Positions 7,485 to 12,648 of a DNA stretch of 12,648 bases are shown piece after piece. This stretch comes from Acetofilamentum sp. (GTDB lineage: Bacteria; Bacteroidota; Bacteroidia; Bacteroidales; DTU049): assembly GCA_020720525.1 (NCBI GenBank), contig DYON01000054.1, positions 1 through 12,648 on the forward strand, in the 5' to 3' direction. Under the pieces are notes generated by a model that saw nothing but the letters and a program-made list of their open reading frames with translations, searched no databases and was not told the DNA's origin. A program made the position numbers and the translations under genes. How positions within the stretch are numbered: position 1 is the first letter of the stretch; each line of letters starts with the position of its first letter.

Positions 7485-10205
7485 ATGAAAAAGACTTTTC
7501 TACTCAGCATTATCGTTGCGCTTTTGTGGGGATTTTTGCATAAAATCAAGGCTCAAGAAACAACAATGCTTACCAATGAATTTACGTATAGTGCTACATT
7601 TCAATATTTTGCAGTGCCAGGTGCTCGCGAATACTTCAGCAATTATATTATTCAGGAAATTGCCAAATCAATTCCAAAAAGAGCCGATTACACTACCTTC
7701 ACGGTGAATTACACCATGACTCAGAAAATTGTAAAACGCGATTCAACTCACTATAAATTGCTTTTAGAACTCAAAAACTTTTCGGGCACGGGCGATGTTT
7801 TCTACAAAGGGATTAATATCGCTAAAAAACTAATTCCAGGCGAAATTGATTATGTGGCAAAGATTTTTAGAAAACAAACTGGTGGGCTTCATGTAAATGG
7901 TAGCGATGGTGGTGTTTTGATTGTGAATAAAACATTCACTTCGGTGCCTCTCAACGACAATTTGGGCTACTTTGTAATTCCAGAAATGGCGTTTTCCGAC
8001 ACTATTAAAGATCAGCAGTATTCGGTTGCCATTGAAAATCAGAAGCTGTTTTTCAATGAAAGAACCAAAAATAATTTCCTGAATCAGGTTGCTTATATCA
8101 ACGATTATTATGCTACCGACCCTGTAATTGCTAGCAATTTGGCTAAAGTTCAAAGTATTCAGACCGAAAATATCGATTTGCTTTCATTTTACGATATTGA
8201 GCTTAAAGAGGTTGAAGCAACCATTATCAATATCGATGCGCGACAGTTTCCTCAAACTCTTGGCTTGTGGGACAACGACCCAATGCAGTTTGGAGCGAAA
8301 ATGGAAAGCCTCAAACAGCAAACTATGCAAGCTCGCGTGCAACTCAATCAGCGACTTTCAATTCTTGATCAGCTTTTCTGTCAGCGTGGAAACAGCTTTA
8401 TGGCCGAAGGTAAACTTCAAGATGCCGCAAACGATTACAACAAAGCTCTCCAAGTGAATCCATTTTATGCTCCTGCGCAGTATCAGTTGGCGCGTATGCA
8501 ATTCAATATTGGGAATATTGATACTTCTGCAGTGATGGTGAATACCGCATTGCTGAAAATGAACCCCGATCCTTCTACCCAACAGCTTCTGGTTCAACTT
8601 GGCAACACCATTTATTCCTCGTTGCTTTCAACTGGCGAAAAGTTTTCGAGCGAACAGCAGTTCAACGAAGCTATTGCTACCTACGAGAGGGCAAAATGGA
8701 TGTGCACAACCACTCCTGGTATGGTTTGCACCGAACAGGCTACCAAAGGTCTGGCACAAGCTCGCTATGGAATTTACCGCAGCTATTTGCAGGTTGCCGA
8801 GAAAGCAATCGAAAACGGACGCCTCGACATTGCAGGCAACTATATCAATCAAAGTATGAATTATCAGAAGCTGTACTCGTCGGATATTATCAGTAATAGC
8901 GAGAGTATGCTATGGATGACTACTCTTTGTAAGGAATATGTGAAAGCTGGTAATGTGCAAAATGCAAATAAAAAACACGATTTAGCATTGGTTCAGTTTG
9001 GTCGTTGCGATAGCCTTTGCAAGGTTTATCCATCTATTGGCGAAATTCAAGGTTTGACGCAAGGTTTTAAAGCTGCTCGAAACGGCAAATACAACAATAT
9101 GCTCGACAATTCGCGTCAGAAATTGGCTGCCGATAAACTCGACGATGCCGAAACAATTTGTTCGCAAGCTCTTGCTTTTCAGCAGATGTATGCTGCCGAT
9201 ATAATTTCGAATCGCGATGCTGTGCAGGTAATGGCGAAAATTAAAGAAAAAAGATACAATATTGCAATTGCTGCTGGCAAAAATCAGCTCAATGGCGGCA
9301 ACCATGCCGAGGCAGCCAAACTTTTCTTAGATGCTCGCTCGCTCGAAGAAAATTATTCGTTTCAGCATTACGATAGCCTCAAAATTCTGATTCGTGCAGC
9401 TGGAAAACCTTTGGTGACAAAAACCATCGACGAAGGAAAAATGAATGCGTGGGGAAATAAACTGCCCGAAGCTCGTCAGAATTATCAGAAAGCAATCGAT
9501 GAAGTGAAATTGTATGGTCTCGAATCCGATAAAGATTTGGAAGCCAAAATGTCCGAGTTGAAAAACAAGATTTTCTCGCAAGAATGCGCCAATGCCGAAA
9601 AAAGCTACAGCGATTTGATTGCCAAAGCCAATAAGTTTATGCGCGATGGCGACTATGCCAATGCCACAACTACTTTTGTTCAAGCAATCGAAGTTACCAA
9701 TGCCAATGTTTTGTGCAATATCGACAACAGTTTGGCTTATCGCGAACAAAATAGAATTAAACCAGCGGTTGAATATCAAAATTTAATGAAAAATACCAAC
9801 GCTTTGGCGGCGAAAAGCAATTACACCGAATGTGTCAAACAACTCGATTTGTGCGCGGTGTTTTATACCAGCAATAGAATAGATACTTTCGGATTGTTGC
9901 ATCCTACTACCCAAAAATATATTGTTTCGGGTGGCGATGCCAATTTTGTGTATTTTGCTGTAGAGCATTTTATGGGTTTGAAAGACTACGACACGGCTAT
10001 GAGTATGCTTGCCGAACTCAAGAAACGCAACTATCTGGTGAGCTACACCAAAATTATTCAAACACAACTGGGTGCCAAACTTGCTATTCGCGATAAAATT
10101 GCTGGTGCAACCGATTACAATATCCAAATTCTCAAATACACTGAAGGCGACAAATGGTACAAGGTGTTTTCGAAAAGTTTTAAAAAGACTTGGAAGAGAA
10201 ACTAA
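7485..10205 (+). CDS. Exported TPR-like repeat protein of unknown function
   Basis: The protein is 906 residues from the ATG at 7485. An in-frame TTG at 7479 would add only MY before MKKT, so the ATG, which opens a standard signal peptide (MKKTFLLSIIVALLWGF, cleavage near KAQ/E), is preferred. There is no lipobox Cys, so it is likely periplasmic. Residues about 25-285 are a mixed alpha/beta region that I do not recognise. Residues about 297-365 are a clear TPR pair (GNSFMAEGKLQDAANDYNKA, then ALQVNPFYAPAQYQLARMQ). From about 430 to 770 a helical solenoid repeats about every 53 residues, with anchor Tyr residues near 464, 515, 569, 624 and 677. Two units share a near-identical stretch (SDIISNSES and ADIISNRDA, 105 residues apart). 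TPR proteins usually scaffold protein complexes; no enzyme motif is visible. The final stretch is basic (KSFKKTWKRN). The helicase gene starts 30 bp after its stop, so the two are probably co-transcribed. Confidence 0.8.
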   Translation: MKKTFLLSIIVALLWGFLHKIKAQETTMLTNEFTYSATFQYFAVPGAREYFSNYIIQEIAKSIPKRADYTTFTVNYTMTQKIVKRDSTHYKLLLELKNFSGTGDVFYKGINIAKKLIPGEIDYVAKIFRKQTGGLHVNGSDGGVLIVNKTFTSVPLNDNLGYFVIPEMAFSDTIKDQQYSVAIENQKLFFNERTKNNFLNQVAYINDYYATDPVIASNLAKVQSIQTENIDLLSFYDIELKEVEATIINIDARQFPQTLGLWDNDPMQFGAKMESLKQQTMQARVQLNQRLSILDQLFCQRGNSFMAEGKLQDAANDYNKALQVNPFYAPAQYQLARMQFNIGNIDTSAVMVNTALLKMNPDPSTQQLLVQLGNTIYSSLLSTGEKFSSEQQFNEAIATYERAKWMCTTTPGMVCTEQATKGLAQARYGIYRSYLQVAEKAIENGRLDIAGNYINQSMNYQKLYSSDIISNSESMLWMTTLCKEYVKAGNVQNANKKHDLALVQFGRCDSLCKVYPSIGEIQGLTQGFKAARNGKYNNMLDNSRQKLAADKLDDAETICSQALAFQQMYAADIISNRDAVQVMAKIKEKRYNIAIAAGKNQLNGGNHAEAAKLFLDARSLEENYSFQHYDSLKILIRAAGKPLVTKTIDEGKMNAWGNKLPEARQNYQKAIDEVKLYGLESDKDLEAKMSELKNKIFSQECANAEKSYSDLIAKANKFMRDGDYANATTTFVQAIEVTNANVLCNIDNSLAYREQNRIKPAVEYQNLMKNTNALAAKSNYTECVKQLDLCAVFYTSNRIDTFGLLHPTTQKYIVSGGDANFVYFAVEHFMGLKDYDTAMSMLAELKKRNYLVSYTKIIQTQLGAKLAIRDKIAGATDYNIQILKYTEGDKWYKVFSKSFKKTWKRN

Positions 10206-10235
10206 TTTTCTGTTAATTGACGATAATAATATTCT

Positions 10236-12413
10236 ATGTCCAATAAACCCAAAGACGAATCGCTCGATGATTTTTTCGATGCCTTTTTCAACTCACTTGG
10301 TGTGAGCGGAAGCAATCAAGGGCAAAATCTTCCTGCCCGCAACCTTAGCAGCGATTCCGATTTTGCATCTATTACTTCCAACGATTACGAAGCAGTGATG
10401 GTAAGCGATGCCGATCAGCAGAAAATTTCGGAGCTTGAATCTATTATCAGTTCAATCCAAAAACGAGAACCCGACAATTCGGCGATTGATATTAATAGCA
10501 CATACAAAATCAACTACCGCCTCGAACTCAATGCTTCGCAGTTGAAAGCTGTTACAACCATCAAAGGCCCTTTGCTGGTTATTGCTGGTGCTGGGAGTGG
10601 CAAAACACGCATTATTACTTATCGAACTGCATATATGCTCGAAAGCGGAATTGCTGCTCGCGATATTTTGCTGCTCACTTTTACCCGCAAAGCCGCTGCC
10701 GAAATGACTGGTCGTGTGCAGGAACTTCTTCCCGATGCAAATTCGGGCAGCATTTTCGGAGGCACATTTCATGCATTTTCTAATTATATTTTGAGAAAGC
10801 ATGCAGCTATGCTCAATTTGCCGCCCAATTTCTCTATCATCGATACCGAAGATTCAAAAGATACCATCGACCTCATCAAAACCGAATTGAAGCTCAATTC
10901 GAAAGAAACTGCTTTTCCGAAAAAAGCTAGGATTCAGGAAATTATTTCTTCGTCGCGCAACCGAAATATGACTATCGAAGAGGTAATTGAAAGCGACTTC
11001 ACTGGACTGGAAGAATACATCGACGAAATTAAGCTTATTGCCGCTGGTTACGAGCGATACAAAAAGATTTGCAACCTGATGGATTACGACGATCTGATGG
11101 ATGTGCTGCGCGATAGTCTGAAAGGAAATGCTATGTTTCGCCAGAAAATGCAGCACGACTACAAATACATCATGGTCGATGAATACCAAGATACCAATGT
11201 TACCCAGCGCGAAATTGTGTATTTGCTTGCCGATCATCACAAAAACGTGATGGTTGTTGGCGACGATGCCCAAAGTATTTATTCGTTTCGGGGTGCCAAC
11301 TACGAAAATATTCTTCGCTTTCCGCAGCAATATCCCGATTGTGGAATTGTGAAAATTGAAGAAAACTATCGTAGCAACCAGCGAATTCTCGATTTTACGA
11401 ACGATATTATCCACAATGCCCGCATCGGATATAAGAAAAAGCTGTATTCGTCTATCAAACACGAAAACATGCCTCTGGTTCGGAAATTTTACGACCAGCA
11501 AACCGAAGCCGAGTATATTGTTACTGAAATTCTGAATCTGCGCGAGCGAGGTGTCGAACTCAATCAGGTTGCTGTGCTGGTGAGGGCTTTTTGGCATGCG
11601 CGTTTTATCGAAGCCGAGCTCAACCGACGCAATATTCCGTATGTGGCTGTGGGTGGATTGGCCTTTATTGAGCGCCGCCATGTGAAAGACATGATTTCGT
11701 ATCTGCGGCTGCTCCAAAATCCGTACGATGCAGTTTCGTGGCATCGTGTGCTCAAACTAATTCCGGGCGTTGGTTCGGTGACTTCGCGCAAAATTGTTGA
11801 GCAAATAAACAAACCAGGAGGCATGGACGAAATTGTAGCTGGCAATAAAAAACATGCCGACGATTTGGTGAGCTTGTTTGGTGCACTTCGTTCGGCAAAT
11901 CGAACCAACATAAGTGTAGCAGCCAAGGTCGAAATTATGCGCGATTATTATTCGCCCGTGCTCAAAGCGCTCGAGTCCGATTATCAGATACGCTTGCTCG
12001 ATATTGCTGCGCTGATAGAATTGGCCGGTCGCTACGATGCTATCGATAAGTTTTTATCGGACTTCGCACTCGATCCGCCTTCGAAGCGCTTTGCCAACAA
12101 AAACACGCCTCTGATTGACGAAGGCGAAGATAAACCCATGACCATTTCGACCATTCACTCGGCCAAAGGATTGGAATGGTATGCTGTTTTTGTGCCTCAT
12201 GTGCTAGATGGGCTTATTCCATCTTCAAAAGCCATGAGCAATCTCGAAGAACTCGAAGAAGAACGCCGTTTGTTTTATGTTGCCTGCTCGCGCGCCAAAG
12301 AGCAGCTTGTTCTTACCATGCCATCGTTTGTAACTACCTACAATGGCTTTCTATCCTATCCCAGCCGCTTTTTGATTGAAATTGACAAATCGAAGTTTCG
12401 GTTTGAGGTGTGA
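10236..12413 (+). CDS. UvrD/PcrA/Rep-like superfamily 1A DNA helicase
   Basis: The 725-residue protein has all SF1A helicase motifs in order: Q motif LNASQLKAV (98-106), Walker A AGAGSGKT (117-124), Ia LLTFTRKAAAEM (146-157), II VDEYQDTN (314-321, Asp315 and Glu316), III VGDDAQSIYSFRG (341-353), IV ENYRSNQRIL (376-385), V TIHSAKGLEW (639-648) and VI ERRLFYVACSRAK (about 676-688). These enzymes are ATP-driven 3'-5' translocases on single-stranded DNA, used in excision repair, replication restart and recombinase removal in the cytoplasm. The first 95 residues precede the Q motif and form an acidic, Ser/Asp-rich extension (DESLDDFFDAFFNSLG) not seen in E. coli UvrD. The protein ends about 37 residues after motif VI, so the C-terminal Tudor-like tail of PcrA/UvrD is missing. 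The ATG at 10236 follows the TPR gene by 30 bp with no strong ribosome site. Which paralogue it is (UvrD, PcrA or a third type) cannot be decided here. Confidence 0.92.
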   Translation: MSNKPKDESLDDFFDAFFNSLGVSGSNQGQNLPARNLSSDSDFASITSNDYEAVMVSDADQQKISELESIISSIQKREPDNSAIDINSTYKINYRLELNASQLKAVTTIKGPLLVIAGAGSGKTRIITYRTAYMLESGIAARDILLLTFTRKAAAEMTGRVQELLPDANSGSIFGGTFHAFSNYILRKHAAMLNLPPNFSIIDTEDSKDTIDLIKTELKLNSKETAFPKKARIQEIISSSRNRNMTIEEVIESDFTGLEEYIDEIKLIAAGYERYKKICNLMDYDDLMDVLRDSLKGNAMFRQKMQHDYKYIMVDEYQDTNVTQREIVYLLADHHKNVMVVGDDAQSIYSFRGANYENILRFPQQYPDCGIVKIEENYRSNQRILDFTNDIIHNARIGYKKKLYSSIKHENMPLVRKFYDQQTEAEYIVTEILNLRERGVELNQVAVLVRAFWHARFIEAELNRRNIPYVAVGGLAFIERRHVKDMISYLRLLQNPYDAVSWHRVLKLIPGVGSVTSRKIVEQINKPGGMDEIVAGNKKHADDLVSLFGALRSANRTNISVAAKVEIMRDYYSPVLKALESDYQIRLLDIAALIELAGRYDAIDKFLSDFALDPPSKRFANKNTPLIDEGEDKPMTISTIHSAKGLEWYAVFVPHVLDGLIPSSKAMSNLEELEEERRLFYVACSRAKEQLVLTMPSFVTTYNGFLSYPSRFLIEIDKSKFRFEV

Positions 12414-12447
12414 GGTGGCAAATAAAAAATTCATTCGCTCCCACACG

Positions 12448-12463
12448 TTCCGAGACATCGGAA
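12448..12463. repeat. Short inverted repeat downstream of the helicase gene
   Basis: TTCCGA (12448-12453) and TCGGAA (12458-12463) form a perfect 6-bp stem with a GACA loop. A further CCAC (12441-12444) and GTGG (12471-12474) can pair outside it. No T-run follows on the plus strand, so it is a weak terminator candidate at best. It could protect the 3' end of the helicase mRNA. Confidence 0.4.
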
Positions 12464-12490
12464 GCATCAAGTGGTAAAAATATACTCTAA

Positions 12491-12537
12491 ACCCGCTTTT
12501 CGTCATCCTGATGGCGATCAGGATCTGGAAAGCGGGT
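12491..12537. repeat. REP-like compound palindrome
   Basis: An outer 9-bp stem, ACCCGCTTT (12491-12499) with AAAGCGGGT (12529-12537), encloses an inner perfect 8-bp stem, ATCCTGAT (12505-12512) with ATCAGGAT (12517-12524), which has a GGCG loop. The two are joined by short unpaired segments. Such intergenic imperfect palindromes are typical of dispersed REP-like repeats. Its feet, ACCCGC and GCGGGT, are the same as those of the palindrome at 6678-6729 beside the RAYT gene, though the cores differ. Confidence 0.6.
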
Positions 12538-12588
12538 ATTGAAAGTTTGAATGAACTTTTTAGTTGCCAGCCTGTTAGATTCTGAAAT

Positions 12589-12604
12589 GAGGTTGTCTCA
12601 AAAC
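12589..12604 (+). mobile_element. Possible insertion-sequence terminal inverted repeat at window edge
   Basis: GAGGTTGTCTCAAAAC resembles, from memory, the terminal repeats of some transposase families in Bacteroidota, which often begin with a GAGnnTGTCTCAAAA-type sequence. Only 44 bases remain after it and no transposase frame is visible in them, so the element, its other end and a target duplication cannot be seen. It may simply be part of another intergenic repeat. Confidence 0.25.
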
Positions 12605-12648
12605 AAAGTTCACGTTACGACATTTCATCGTTCCGGAGGTTTTTGGAA

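Larger units (their letters stand above)
12414..12648. other. Gene-free right-hand tail with palindromes
   Basis: No convincing coding frame occurs on either strand in these 235 bases; the only short minus-strand frames break quickly. The stretch contains a small hairpin (12448-12463), a REP-like compound palindrome (12491-12537) and a sequence resembling an IS terminal repeat near the edge (12589-12604). The helicase gene has no strong T-tailed terminator immediately after it on the plus strand. Confidence 0.6.

Noticed and set aside
9327..10127. Long minus-strand frames (150 and 114 residues) opposite the TPR-like protein gene
   Set aside because: They lie wholly inside a coherent repeat-protein frame and their low-complexity Phe/Ile-rich translations show no domain.
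10854..11744. 296-residue open frame on the minus strand, antisense to the helicase gene
   Set aside because: The plus strand carries all helicase motifs across this stretch. The antisense translation is rich in Phe, Ile, Asn and His with no recognisable motif, as expected for the shadow of a codon-biased gene.

Overview
The window looks like a chromosomal segment of a Bacteroidota (Bacteroidetes) bacterium. The evidence is a secreted protein ending in a gliding-motility/type IX secretion (T9SS) type B sorting domain, promoter boxes of the Bacteroidota form TAnnTTTG, a clearly AT-leaning base composition, and a RAYT-type transposase next to a palindromic repeat. I cannot name the genus.

Layout, left to right. 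The window opens with the last 54 codons of an unidentified plus-strand gene (1-167). Convergent to it is a three-gene minus-strand cluster read from about 4803 down to 190. It starts with a zinc-binding M16 peptidase subunit (4803-3565), followed by a non-catalytic M16 partner (3525-2233). Three bases further on is a 679-residue secreted multi-FN3-like protein with a T9SS type B C-terminal domain (2229-190). A 54-bp divergent intergenic region with back-to-back Bacteroidota-type promoter boxes separates this cluster from a plus-strand ClC-family chloride channel/transporter with two CBS domains (4858-6636). A palindromic repeat/terminator (6678-6733) then leads into a RAYT/IS200-like Y1 transposase gene (6783-7361). 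Next comes a plus-strand pair: a large exported TPR-like repeat protein (7485-10205) and, 30 bp later, a UvrD/PcrA-like superfamily 1A helicase (10236-12413). The last 235 bp hold no gene but contain a small hairpin, a second REP-like palindrome and a short sequence resembling an insertion-sequence end at the window edge.

How the genes relate. The two M16 proteins have complementary losses: one keeps the zinc site and lacks the R/Y pair, the other does the reverse. They very probably form one two-subunit peptidase. Neither has a signal peptide, so they should act in the cytoplasm, whereas the T9SS protein encoded behind them is exported. Co-transcription is plausible but a shared function is not shown. 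The ClC protein, the TPR protein and the helicase look like ordinary accessory and housekeeping genes.

I found no clear previously undescribed multi-gene system. The points most worth following up are the RAYT/palindrome pair and its possible second copy, the Val at the inner-gate proton position of the ClC protein, and the roughly 53-residue repeat solenoid in the TPR protein. There are no tRNA or rRNA genes, CRISPR arrays or riboswitches that I can support.
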